This document shows positions 54,232 through 62,206 of a DNA stretch of 64,000 bases, piece by piece. Position 1 is the first letter of the stretch. Every line of letters starts with the position of its first letter. The notes beneath the pieces were generated by a model. It saw nothing but the letters and a program-made list of their open reading frames with translations, made no database searches and had not been told where the DNA came from. Position numbers and translations under genes: made by a program. This DNA is from Firmicutes bacterium UBA2058 (GTDB taxonomy: Bacteria; Bacillota; Clostridia; Tissierellales; Sedimentibacteraceae): NCBI GenBank assembly GCA_002332905.1, contig DDAM01000062.1, positions 124,001 to 188,000 of the forward strand. Reading direction: 5' to 3'.

Positions 54232-54632
54232 AGTGCTACAGCCCCTCTCTTCTTAAAAAACATTGTAATTGTATTACATGGTATAGCTCCTTTGCCCTCT
54301 AAGTTGTTTAGCTTTAAAAAGTCCTGGTACATCTCATAACTTGTAATAATTACGTTAACCTTATTGTCTTTGTTCCTCATAGAGAAATATAGATTTATCC
54401 ATCTTTGGTTACTGATATTTAGTTTATACACTACATCATAAGCAGTATTTTGGTCGTTCAGAATTTCGAATATTTCCATTTTCTCTTTTTTGCTGTATCC
54501 TATATAATTTATAAAGTCTTTACAAACTTTTGTAAATAATTCAAATGGTAAAACTTCATCTAGAAGTAGTTGCTGGACATCACTATTTACTTTTATATCA
54601 TCAGCTTTAATATTTGGTAACCTTTTAAGCAT
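54228..54632 (-). CDS. Hypothetical phage-element protein (134 aa)
   Basis: A 134-residue soluble protein that begins LKRLPNIKADDIKVNSDVQQLLLDE. Not recognised. It overlaps the upstream gene (54625) by eight bases and the downstream ORF by four, so it belongs to the tightly packed early/replication operon. Confidence 0.65.
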   Translation of the reverse strand: MLKRLPNIKADDIKVNSDVQQLLLDEVLPFELFTKVCKDFINYIGYSKKEKMEIFEILNDQNTAYDVVYKLNISNQRWINLYFSMRNKDNKVNVIITSYEMYQDFLKLNNLEGKGAIPCNTITMFFKKRGAVAL

Positions 54633-55176
54633 TTACTTTCACCTGTCTTTCCCTTTTAGCCTTTCTCCTAGCTCTTTCTGCTCTTATGCCTTCCATATAT
54701 CCATAATTAAAAGCATCTGCCATAATCCAATGATTACTGCTTTCTTTTTTATGTTTACTTTCAATATATTTAAATTCCTGTACTTTATCTAACTGGCAGG
54801 ATTGTTTACCTAATATTTGACTTAGATTTTTTATTTTTCTTGCAATTATAGCTCCGTCTAAAACTTCTAAAAATTCATAGATACTATTTTTACTTGCTTC
54901 ATTACTAAGTTTATCACTCAAATAAAATCTATATTCTTCTCTTTCTGCATGAGATAAGGACATATATGCTTTAATTATATAAAGGTATTTTTCAATTCTT
55001 TGCATATCTTCATTAATTACCAACTTGTCCTCTGATGGTTCATAGAATATCATTAGACTATCTATATTTGAACCTTTAGGCCATTGACTAAGGAAGTAAT
55101 TAACCTGCTCTGTTGTTAAGTCTGATATGCTACAGCTCCACATATTTAAATCTTTATTTATTAACTCATAACTCAT
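54625..55176 (-). CDS. Hypothetical phage-element protein with C-terminal basic helix
   Basis: A 183-residue protein. The C-terminal part has AFNYGYMEGIRAERARRKAKR, a Y/F-x-x-G-x-x-x-G-x-[RK]-A-E motif also found in the 68-aa protein at 57881-58087 (FGYLQGMKAEKSK). The function is unknown. Located after the J-domain gene in the replication operon. Confidence 0.65.
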   Translation of the reverse strand: MSYELINKDLNMWSCSISDLTTEQVNYFLSQWPKGSNIDSLMIFYEPSEDKLVINEDMQRIEKYLYIIKAYMSLSHAEREEYRFYLSDKLSNEASKNSIYEFLEVLDGAIIARKIKNLSQILGKQSCQLDKVQEFKYIESKHKKESSNHWIMADAFNYGYMEGIRAERARRKAKRERQVKVNA

Positions 55177-55196
55177 ATTATTTTAACCTCCGTATT

Positions 55197-56030
55197 TTAT
55201 AAACTCCATTCTTCTTTTAGTTTATTTAGTAACTGCATTTCTTCTGTTGTGTCGTTATCGGGATTTAAATCCGGATGAAATTTCTTAGCAAGCACTTTAT
55301 AGAAACTATTAAGCTTTTTCTTTTCATCTTCTGTGTAGTTATTTTGTTTTAAATTGAAGTAACTACTACTATTGTAGTTATTGTATGAATTGTTTGAGTA
55401 ACTACCTTTGCTGTAGTTATTAAAAAAATCATCATAGTAACTACTTCTTTGCTTATGTTGTTCTTTTATTTTATTTAAATAATCTTTATTTGTCAGTTCA
55501 CCAAACACATTATAGCAATAATCGTATTCGTCACTATTAATGTTGTATTTCTTAGCAAATGCATCTTTAGCTTTCGTATATTTATTTATTATTTTTCTTT
55601 GTTCTACCCTTGCATGGTATTCTTGTGTTGTTTCAAATTCCTTGTTTATCTTCTCTCTTAATGGCTCTATTTTCTCATGTATCATGTCTAAGAGTTCGTC
55701 TGATGAAATACCAAAGTATTTGGCTATATCATCTATGCGACTGTGCATTATGCAGTCACCAATCCAAAAGTCAACCAAAGTATAATAATCAACTGTTGTT
55801 ATAACTCTCTGTTGCTTTTTTACTTTTTTGTTTTCTCTATAGCTTTTATGTATACTAATCTTATAAGCCTTTTTTATCGGTCTTTCAAAGCGTTCTGAGC
55901 TATTTGAATGATAGTTCTTTGTTTTAGTGACTTCACCGATTGTAAATGTCATTTGACTTGTTTCAATATATTTGGAAGTACCATATGTATTTTGTTTTTT
56001 TAAAGCTACCTCCTGGACTACTATAAACAT
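55197..56030 (-). CDS. J-domain (DnaJ-like) protein in the replication module
   Basis: A 277-residue protein. A C-terminal J domain is seen at about 240-277 with the HPD motif (AKKFHPDLNPDND). A Ser/Asn/Tyr-rich linker (SYYDDFFNNYSKGSYSNNSYNNYN) precedes it, and the N-terminal region (CIMHSRIDDIAKYFGISSDELLDMIHEKI) has an HTH-like segment. J proteins stimulate host DnaK. Since phage lambda replication needs DnaJ/DnaK, a role in remodelling the replication complex is a fair inference. ATG 56030 is used. Confidence 0.75.
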   Translation of the reverse strand: MFIVVQEVALKKQNTYGTSKYIETSQMTFTIGEVTKTKNYHSNSSERFERPIKKAYKISIHKSYRENKKVKKQQRVITTVDYYTLVDFWIGDCIMHSRIDDIAKYFGISSDELLDMIHEKIEPLREKINKEFETTQEYHARVEQRKIINKYTKAKDAFAKKYNINSDEYDYCYNVFGELTNKDYLNKIKEQHKQRSSYYDDFFNNYSKGSYSNNSYNNYNSSSYFNLKQNNYTEDEKKKLNSFYKVLAKKFHPDLNPDNDTTEEMQLLNKLKEEWSL

Positions 56031-56089
56031 TAGTTATCACCTACTAAAATTAGTTCTTGATTTTTTTATCTGTAAAGGTTAAAATAATA

Positions 56090-56329
56090 TTAACCTTTAA
56101 GGTTGCACTCTTTTGCTTTGGTCGGCGTTTCGAGTGCTTTTTTTATTTCTTTCCTATTAATTTCAGCTATCTTATCTTCAACGCTTTTAGCTAACATTGG
56201 TATAACTTGCTCTTTATTATGAGTATTACATGAGCATCTATAGCAAACATTATAGTAAGCGTTAGATTCTTTATCATACTGTTTTACTATAATAATTCCA
56301 CTATCCAAGCAAGCCCAACATCTACGCAT
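56090..56329 (-). CDS. Small zinc-ribbon-like protein
   Basis: 79 residues with CWAC...CYRCSC, a four-cysteine arrangement that could bind zinc. The start overlaps the loader gene by eight bases. In comparable phages a small zinc protein often follows the helicase loader; the role is not known. Confidence 0.65.
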   Translation of the reverse strand: MRRCWACLDSGIIIVKQYDKESNAYYNVCYRCSCNTHNKEQVIPMLAKSVEDKIAEINRKEIKKALETPTKAKECNLKG

Positions 56330-56867
56330 TTTTATTCTCCAACATTATAGATTTTTTATGCTCTATAGATTGTTTAACACTATTAGGTAATACCTTATAT
56401 CCTGCTCTTTTAGCTCTTTCCTCCTTAAAGCTACGCATAAAATTACTTTGTATTACTGTGTTAATTTCACTTATGTTACACATGGACCAACTTTTTAACA
56501 TATGTGGAGAGCCTACTATTTTTTTTATAATATCGGGTAATTTATCATACTCATTTTCAGAATTATAAGCACTATTTTTGAGGGCTTTCTGAACTAAGTC
56601 CCATGCTTCCATTTCTGTCATACTGTCTTTATTACCAATATTAGAAGTAGCCGTAATCTTGTCTACTATCTGTCCAACACATGGAGCAAATCCTTTCTTA
56701 TCTTCTGCAACAAATGAGATAACTCCATTTTGTACTTGTCCATAATCATAATCTTTCATTATTAAGTGCCAAGCATTTACTCTACTTTTTATATCTGTTG
56801 ATTCAAAATCTTTTGGATAATACTCTTTTAATGTTGATATAATTTGAGCTGTTTCCTTTAAATTCAT
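56322..56867 (-). CDS. Replicative helicase loader/inhibitor (G39P-like)
   Basis: A 181-residue protein with the G39P/loader pattern: N-terminal ETAQIISTLKEYYPKDF, then VNAWHLIMKDYDYGQVQNGVISFV and FAPCVGQIVDKI. Such proteins load host or phage DnaB-type helicase at the origin. No helicase gene is visible on the element, so the host helicase is probably used. It follows the replisome organizer with a one-base stop/start overlap (TAATG). Confidence 0.8.
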   Translation of the reverse strand: MNLKETAQIISTLKEYYPKDFESTDIKSRVNAWHLIMKDYDYGQVQNGVISFVAEDKKGFAPCVGQIVDKITATSNIGNKDSMTEMEAWDLVQKALKNSAYNSENEYDKLPDIIKKIVGSPHMLKSWSMCNISEINTVIQSNFMRSFKEERAKRAGYKVLPNSVKQSIEHKKSIMLENKNA

Positions 56868-57647
56868 TAAATCACCTCCTCATATTCATCAAATTCGCCA
56901 TTTCTTATCATCTCTAACAATTCATCACCTGTTGACCTACTTTTATTAGTAGCAGCATTTACTTGATTTAAATAGCTTTCAAACTTAGTACCAAATAAGG
57001 TACTAGGCCTTAAATATTTCTCCCATTCAGTACCTATCCATTCATTTGATTTTTTATCTATAACAGTTTTAAAGTCTTCTAAAGTAAATCCTTCGTTTAG
57101 TCTTGCATTAATAAGCTCTTTTGTTTTATTAGTAGTAGTTTTATAATTAGAATTGATTTTTTCATTTAAGTAGTCGAGTATCTCGACTATATATGTATTA
57201 TTCTTATCTACTCTACTCTTATCTATTCTATTCTTATCTGTGTTAACAAGTTGTTTACAATTCGTTTCCATTTCGCTAACAGATTGTATACATGTTGTTA
57301 TGGATTCTCCGTTATACAAATATACTCCATTTTCAAGTTTTAATTTTTCAAATTCATTAGTGTATCTTGTCTTAGAGTATCTATCGCCTTGTATTTTATT
57401 GTTATAACCAATCTCTAATTACAATAACACCATTATTAAAGCCTATTATAAATCCCTTTGCAGCCAATAATTTTAAATCATCATTACTTGAATTAACCAA
57501 TGATGTAATCTTTCTGGGAGAAGATACAAATCCGTCATCGTCTGCTCTCATTCCTAAATGGAAATACAAACTTTGTGTTGATGGTGGCATATCTAAAAAG
57601 CTATCAGTGTCAACTATATCCAGGCTAAACATTCTTTTTTTTGCCAT
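56867..57647 (-). CDS. Replisome organizer (DnaD-like/Phg_2220_C), frameshifted
   Basis: The N-terminal frame (57402-57647, MAKKRMFSLDIVDTDSFLDMPPSTQSLYFHLGMRADDDGFV..VIVIRDW) is the typical start of phage replisome organizers. The C-terminal frame (56867-57319 and upstream) has YNNKIQGDRYSKTRYTNEFEKLKLENG and the conserved C-terminal domain (ILDYLNEKINSNYKTT..., LRPSTLFGTKFESYLNQ). Deleting one T near 57404 joins them at RDW-YNNKIQ. The protein binds the origin and recruits the helicase loader. ATG 57647 is the likely start. Sequencing error or a real mutation are both possible. Confidence 0.8.
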
Positions 57648-57648
57648 T

Positions 57649-57837
57649 CTATGCTTGCACACCTCCATAGTATTTCTCGTCAAAATACTTCTTACTTACC
57701 TTACCAGCTATAGTTATAAATCCTTTTGCTTTTAATTCAGCATTTAGTTCTCTTATAACCTTATAGCCTGTACAAGTTTTTGTTCCTATAATTTTAGCTA
57801 CTTCCTCAGCTGTGTAATAACTCTTTGATTGTTGCAT
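57649..57837 (-). CDS. Small helix-turn-helix protein
   Basis: 62 residues, YYTAEEVAKIIGTKTCTGYKVIRELNAELKAKGFITIAGKV, a MerR/excisionase-type winged HTH seen beside phage replisome organizers. ATG 57837 behind GGAGG. Confidence 0.75.
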   Translation of the reverse strand: MQQSKSYYTAEEVAKIIGTKTCTGYKVIRELNAELKAKGFITIAGKVSKKYFDEKYYGGVQA

Positions 57838-57880
57838 AACGTCCCTCCTTTATAAATATTTGTTTAATTATGATATGATT

Positions 57881-58087
57881 TTAGATAATAGGTTTACAAG
57901 TATTCTTACTTTTAGACTTTTCAGCTTTCATACCTTGTAAATAGCCGAATAAAAATCCATTACATACAGCACTTATAGCTCCTGGACTATTATCAATTAT
58001 TTCATTGATGTTATCCAAACATAGGTCATAGTAAGTGTTTACTTCTGCATTTTTAATTTTTTTCATTACATTTGTTACCCTAGCCAT
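57881..58087 (-). CDS. Hypothetical phage-element protein (68 aa)
   Basis: A 68-residue protein with C-terminal NGFLFGYLQGMKAEKSK, a motif shared with the 183-aa protein at 54625. ATG 58087 behind GGAGG. Function unknown. Confidence 0.65.
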   Translation of the reverse strand: MARVTNVMKKIKNAEVNTYYDLCLDNINEIIDNSPGAISAVCNGFLFGYLQGMKAEKSKSKNTCKPII

Positions 58088-58234
58088 GAAAATACCTCCA
58101 ACTTTTAATTTGATTTTATTTCATAGTTACCATATATAAGTTTTTTATACAATAAATATCATTTTATTTCTTATAGGTGTTCCTTGTACCTACTTAAAAC
58201 ATACTTGTCTATCATGATGTCTACATTTAAAAAT

Positions 58235-58441
58235 TTACGCTCTTTTTGTTCTATATTTTTTTCTCATTTTTTCGTTTATTTCTTTTTTCTTTTCTTCAGG
58301 CAAATTATCCCACGCACGAGACACTGTCTCGTTAAGCTCATCGAGTTGTTCTTGCGTTGGATTACAACCATGCCCATAAGCCTTATCTCCATTCGGATAC
58401 ACCTTTACGTATTCGTACATTACACCATTTACTATTTCCAT
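58235..58441 (-). CDS. Hypothetical phage-element protein (68 aa)
   Basis: MEIVNGVMYEYVKVYPNG.. then a charged coiled C-terminus (ELNETVSRAWDNLPEEKKKEINEKM). ATG 58441 with AAAGGAGG is preferred over the upstream start 58483. Function unknown. Confidence 0.65.
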   Translation of the reverse strand: MEIVNGVMYEYVKVYPNGDKAYGHGCNPTQEQLDELNETVSRAWDNLPEEKKKEINEKMRKKYRTKRA

Positions 58442-58497
58442 ATACCTACCTCCTTTGTTTAATGTATTCATTGATGTTTGCACAGTTTCTTTTATTT

Positions 58498-59178
58498 TTA
58501 TGCACTTAATTCCAAATAAGCTAAGTCCTTAAACATTTCTAATCTTTTCTTGCAGTCTTTGTAAATTTCTTTATAGTATAACTGTTTTTCAATACCTTCA
58601 ACAATTACGTGTCCTATTATGTTTTCAATAAGTAATAAATTGTTTAGTTGCGATACTGAGATACTATCTCTTTGATTACTTCCTATGCCTACAACACCAT
58701 TTGCTAAATTTGTTAGACTTTTATAATACCAATCTGCGTTATGACTTCCATTGGCAAATGCATATTCAATAAATTTTTTAATCTCATCAGTTTCTAATTT
58801 TCGATTAGATTTAGATTGCTGTCTTGTTTCTATCCAATGAGTAGTTTGTTTTTCTTGTAAAAGTTGACGCATAGCATAAAATTGTTTAACAAGATTTTTC
58901 TTAAATTTAACAACTACCTTTGTATTTTTCATCAGCGATATTAAAAATGTTGCTTGCTGTTCATTCAAGAAATATACTTTTACGTTTTGTATACCTCCTT
59001 TTGTTTCTAAGGGTATCATTTCAAATGTCACCCTTCCAAAGTCAGATATATCTTTTTCGTAATTTTTTATAAGTTGTTGTGTTGCTCTATGTTCTATCTT
59101 TGTACCCTTTGCAATGATTAAACTGTCAGTAAAAACATTGTTATTTTTTAGTGTTACTAATTTATCTATATATATCAC
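58498..59178 (-). CDS. Rha-family phage regulatory protein
   Basis: A 226-residue protein. The N-terminal Rha domain shows VFTDSLIIAKGTKIEHRATQQLIKNY, FEMIPLETKGGIQNVKVYFLNEQQATFLISLM and VVKFKKNLVKQFYAMRQ, followed by a C-terminal domain (about 120-226). Rha proteins are phage regulators that can interfere with lytic growth when host integration factor is absent. GTG 59178 lies directly against AAGGA, so the start is uncertain. Confidence 0.85.
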   Translation of the reverse strand: MIYIDKLVTLKNNNVFTDSLIIAKGTKIEHRATQQLIKNYEKDISDFGRVTFEMIPLETKGGIQNVKVYFLNEQQATFLISLMKNTKVVVKFKKNLVKQFYAMRQLLQEKQTTHWIETRQQSKSNRKLETDEIKKFIEYAFANGSHNADWYYKSLTNLANGVVGIGSNQRDSISVSQLNNLLLIENIIGHVIVEGIEKQLYYKEIYKDCKKRLEMFKDLAYLELSA

Positions 59179-59281
59179 TCCTTATTTAATTTATTTGGTC
59201 GGCTTTACGATTTCATACGGTTTTAAGCATTAAAAACATGCTTATGGTAGTTTATATAACCTTTTTATAATTAATATTGTC

Positions 59282-59506
59282 CTATAGCCTTATAATTAGG
59301 CTTTTAGGACTTATTAAATATCTTCTTACATCATCTTTATGGTAATAGGCTCTAGCCAAAGTATTATGTGCTTCACAATATGCTTTGACAGTATAGTAAC
59401 TTGGACAATCAGATAACTTACTATATTGTTTACTTTGGTACTCTTGCTTAAGCTCATATACATCACTTTCCATATAGCTTTGTATGTGGTCCATTACATG
59501 ATCCAT
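59282..59506 (-). CDS. Hypothetical small HTH-like protein (74 aa)
   Basis: 74 residues, with YYTVKAYCEAHNTLARAYYHKDDVRRYL, similar in pattern to an excisionase-type HTH. ATG 59506 behind AAGGAG. No firm assignment. Confidence 0.6.
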   Translation of the reverse strand: MDHVMDHIQSYMESDVYELKQEYQSKQYSKLSDCPSYYTVKAYCEAHNTLARAYYHKDDVRRYLISPKSLIIRL

Positions 59507-59587
59507 TAATTACTCCTTTCTCATAAGTAGCTTGCCGACTACCTATGTAATAAAATTTTGTATGTGTTCTGCTATATGGTCTATTTA

Positions 59588-59785
59588 TTAGTCCTCTAGT
59601 AAATCTTCAACTTTACATTTTAATGCTCTTGCTAATTTACCAACTGTTTTTGGACTTGGATTTTGTGTTCCACACTTTGCACTAGATAATGTCTTTTGAC
59701 TAACACCTGATAATGTAATTAGATCTGTTATAGTCAATTCATTCTTTGCAAGTTGTATGTAGAATTTTTTTACGCTAAAATTCAT
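59588..59785 (-). CDS. Cro-like XRE-family DNA-binding protein
   Basis: 65 residues forming a single HTH_3 domain (ELTITDLITLSGVSQKTLSSAKCGTQNPSPKTVGKLARALKCKVEDLLED). Divergent from the larger repressor gene and first in the leftward early operon, the position of Cro. ATG 59785 behind AGGTG. Confidence 0.85.
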   Translation of the reverse strand: MNFSVKKFYIQLAKNELTITDLITLSGVSQKTLSSAKCGTQNPSPKTVGKLARALKCKVEDLLED

Positions 59786-59810
59786 ATTTTCACCTCTATA
59801 AATTTATTTA

Positions 59811-59910
59811 ACTACGTATTACGTAGATTTAAAATTATATTACTACCTATAAAGTAGTTTGTCAATATATTTTTTCTTGACTTTTTTTAAAAAACTACGT
59901 ATTATGTAGT
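59811..59910. promoter_or_regulatory. Lysogeny switch: three operators and two divergent promoters
   Basis: Three 17-bp near-palindromes: ACTACGTATTACGTAGA (59811-59827), ACTACCTATAAAGTAGT (59842-59858) and ACTACGTATTATGTAGT (59894-59910). Leftward promoter: TTGACA (complement of 59860-59865), 17 bases, TAATAT (complement of 59837-59842), with operator 2 in its spacer. Rightward promoter: TTGACT (59877-59882), 17 bases, TATTAT (59900-59905), overlapped by operator 3. Confidence 0.85.
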
Positions 59911-59928
59911 TAAGTGGGGTGAAAATAA

Positions 59929-60657
59929 TTGAATATAGGCGAAAATATAAAAAAATTCAGATTAGAGAAAAAACTAACTCAAGTTCAACTTGGAAAATTA
60001 ATTGGAGTAGCTGGTGCTACAGTTACAAGATATGAAAATGGTAAGATTATTCCAGATTTTGAGATGATGGATAAAATATCCGAAGCATTAGACATTACAC
60101 CTATTCAGCTTGTAGGTTGGAACGGAATGCGTTCAATTCCCCACAAGTCAGAAATAGAAGAAATAATAAATAATCACTTGAATAAAATAAAATTTCCAGT
60201 ACATGGAATGAGAAAAACTTGGTCAAAAGAAATTTTTGATTCAATCAATGAATATTTAGGTTTTGATTTATTTCTAGATTTTGTACCAGAATTTATTAAA
60301 TATTTTTATACTAACTATACAAATAATAAAACTTTATTGAATTTAAAGAAATCAATAGACGAAAATAAAAATATTTTATCTAATGATATAGAATATATTA
60401 TTGATAGTTCGTTTGAAGAACTTGAAGACAAATTAACAGACTCAGTGTATATGTCTCTAATGAGTGACACAATTAACAATATTAAAAAAGATTTGCATAA
60501 AGATTTATTAGAAATAATAAAAAAATCAATGTATGAAATTTTAGTAATGGATATATTTGAAAGAACAATAGAAGCTTTAAATAATCTAGGCATTGAAAAA
60601 GCTTTTGATTACATTATGGATTTATCCGAGCAACCTAAATACACAGACAAAGAATAG
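59929..60657 (+). CDS. XRE-family repressor (CI-like)
   Basis: A 242-residue protein. An N-terminal HTH (NIKKFRLEKKLTQVQLGKLIGVAGATVTRYENGKIIPDFEMMDKISEALDIT) is followed by a long helical C-terminal region without a recognisable S24 LexA-type peptidase, so induction would not be by self-cleavage. TTG 59929 behind GGGGTGA is the start. It probably binds the three operators upstream and keeps the leftward early operon off. Confidence 0.85.
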   Translation: MNIGENIKKFRLEKKLTQVQLGKLIGVAGATVTRYENGKIIPDFEMMDKISEALDITPIQLVGWNGMRSIPHKSEIEEIINNHLNKIKFPVHGMRKTWSKEIFDSINEYLGFDLFLDFVPEFIKYFYTNYTNNKTLLNLKKSIDENKNILSNDIEYIIDSSFEELEDKLTDSVYMSLMSDTINNIKKDLHKDLLEIIKKSMYEILVMDIFERTIEALNNLGIEKAFDYIMDLSEQPKYTDKE

Positions 60658-60735
60658 CTGCACTCAAAATTGAGTTGAGTATTTCTCCAAAGTGGAGAAA
60701 AGATATAATATTATTATTAGCATAAAGGAGTAGCA

Positions 60736-60912
60736 GTGACTATACAAATACTAGAAGTAAAGGACATAGTTAACCTATATAAAACACCAAAATCAAGAGT
60801 ATATGAGATATTAAACATAAGAGGTTGCCCCTTAATAAAGGGAGGCAAAGGCAAACATTACTTAATAGAGAAAAGTGCATTTGAAGAGTGGATAAGAAAT
60901 ATTAATAAGTAA
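60736..60912 (+). CDS. Small excisionase/HTH-type protein (58 aa)
   Basis: GTG 60736 behind AAAGGAG. The product reads VKDIVNLYKTPKSRVYEILNIRGCPLIKGGKGKHYLIEKSAFEEWI, a helix-turn-helix with the wing typical of AlpA/excisionase (HTH_17) proteins. Confidence 0.75.
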   Translation: MTIQILEVKDIVNLYKTPKSRVYEILNIRGCPLIKGGKGKHYLIEKSAFEEWIRNINK

Positions 60913-60963
60913 ATGCAAATAAGAATAGAGCGGGAAATTCCGCTGTATAGCAATTTTAATATT

Positions 60964-60995
60964 GTAGTTATTATATAAATTATTATAGCAACTAC
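60964..60995. repeat. 32-bp dyad GTAGTTA...AACTAC, copy 1
   Basis: Inverted repeat of 32 bp with GTAGTTAT at one end and AACTAC at the other and an AT-rich centre. Copies 2 and 3 are at 61691-61722 and 61870-61901, each exactly 32 bp. Confidence 0.7.
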
Positions 60996-61120
60996 AAAAT
61001 AAGAGCCCTCAATTTTGAGGTGTCAAACAGTGTGTACTAACCAAACTTGAATTGTGATAACATGTCATCATATTGATGGTTATGATAAGATATCTATAAT
61101 ATATTTATGAGGTGAATAAC

Positions 61121-61417
61121 ATGGAAGAATATTTAAAAAAATTAATAACTGAATGCCTAGAGCCAATAAATGAAAAATTAGATAATTTAGAAAACACAGG
61201 AGTTCATTATAAGCCTGTGATGAATGTGAAAGAAGTTGCAGAATATTTGGGAATGTCTAAAGGCTGGGTTGATAAAAACATGGACGATATACCTTGTTTT
61301 AGACTAGGAAATAGACCAATGTTTAATAAAGAGGATATAGACAGGTGGAGATTAAGTAAATCTAGTACATTAAAGGATAGATGTGGTAAAATAACTATAA
61401 GACCGGCTAAAAAATAA
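61121..61417 (+). CDS. Excisionase-like helix-turn-helix protein
   Basis: About 98 residues: an acidic coiled N-terminus (KKLITECLEPINEKLDNLE) and an HTH_17 domain (VMNVKEVAEYLGMSKGWVDKNMDDIPCFRLGNRPMFNKEDIDRWRLSK). ATG 61121 seven bases after GAGGTG is chosen rather than GTG 61112. Probably an excision or regulatory factor for the integrase downstream. Confidence 0.78.
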   Translation: MEEYLKKLITECLEPINEKLDNLENTGVHYKPVMNVKEVAEYLGMSKGWVDKNMDDIPCFRLGNRPMFNKEDIDRWRLSKSSTLKDRCGKITIRPAKK

Positions 61418-61690
61418 ATATTGCAAGATTTAGAATTCCTAAAACATCAAGATATATCATGCATCCTGAAATAAGTAAAGTTTAAAAAGTACGACTATCC
61501 AAATTTGGCGGTGAAAAAAAATTCACCCATTACTGGGAAAATTCCTTTCAGTTAGCTCAAGCCAATTTGACTTTTGTTATAGAGTGTTGTATGAAAATAG
61601 GAAACTCCACGTTTCATAAATAGAGCCGATTTTTTGACTGTAAATAGAAACCCATGTTTTACACAACGCAAAACCAAACAATTTCACATT

Positions 61691-61722
61691 GTAGTTACTA
61701 TATAAAATTCTATGATAACTAC
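61691..61722. repeat. 32-bp dyad GTAGTTA...TAACTAC, copy 2
   Basis: 32 bp, starting GTAGTTACTATA and ending ATAACTAC. Same length and ends as copies 1 and 3. Confidence 0.7.
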
Positions 61723-61869
61723 ATAATAAAGGTTTAAGAAACAATTAGTACAATCGAATTTCCGATGTTATTCTTTATAGTAAAGATTTTAATGTGTGCA
61801 ATTTTGCACAGTCCTATAAAAAACGTTCGACTTAATGTCATTCGGTAAAATATCCGAGCCAAATAAAAA

Positions 61870-61901
61870 GTAGTTACTATAATATTAAACAAGATAACTA
61901 C
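61870..61901. repeat. 32-bp dyad GTAGTTA...TAACTAC, copy 3
   Basis: 32 bp, starting GTAGTTACTATA and ending GATAACTAC. It lies 148 bases after copy 2. Confidence 0.7.
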
Positions 61902-62069
61902 AATTAGGGTCACATTTGAAATGGTACCCTTTCTGCCTTATATCAGGTCGAAAGTTTAATTAAGATATAACACTTTAATCGGCGCAATTTTGTTCCAATC
62001 TTTATCGGTTTAAAACCGACAAAGTGCCCTCAAATGGCACAAATATGAGACAGCTTAATATTAACCCAT

Positions 62070-62098
62070 GAAAAAAAGCCCCTACGGCAATAGGAGCT
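62070..62098 (-). terminator. Minus-strand terminator upstream of the integrase gene
   Basis: Stem AGCCCCTA / TAGGAGCT (62077-62084 with 62091-62098, one mismatch) with a U7 tract only on the minus strand. A leftward transcript from the 62100-62206 region is implied, but no ORF is there. Confidence 0.6.
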
Positions 62099-62206
62099 TT
62101 GAAGTAATCTATACAGTCAATAGACTATATAATAGACCACATACACGTTTATTATATCACGTCTATTGATTATTGTACAAGAAAAAATTAATAGGAGTGA
62201 TATAAT

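Larger units (their letters stand above)
61418..62206. repeat. Non-coding region dense in AATT-centred palindromes (possible origin/att region)
   Basis: 789 bases without a supportable ORF. Short palindromes with differing arms but an AATT(T) core recur: TCCAAATTTGG (61498), GGGAAAATTCC (about 61535), ATCGAATTTCCGAT (about 61753), TGTGCAATTTTGCACA (61795-61810), CGGTTTAAAACCG (about 62009). Similar ones lie just upstream (AGCGGGAAATTCCGCT 60929, CCTCAATTTTGAGG 61007). Two 32-bp dyads lie inside. It may be a replication origin, integrase/excisionase arm region or a structured RNA. Confidence 0.55.

Noticed and set aside
58157..58201. 14-codon minus-strand ORF between two small phage genes
   Set aside because: Too short, without a convincing ribosome binding site or coupling.
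60660..62200. CRISPR array or retron in the repeat-rich region
   Set aside because: Repeats are palindromes of differing arms, not evenly spaced direct repeats; no cas or reverse transcriptase gene is present.
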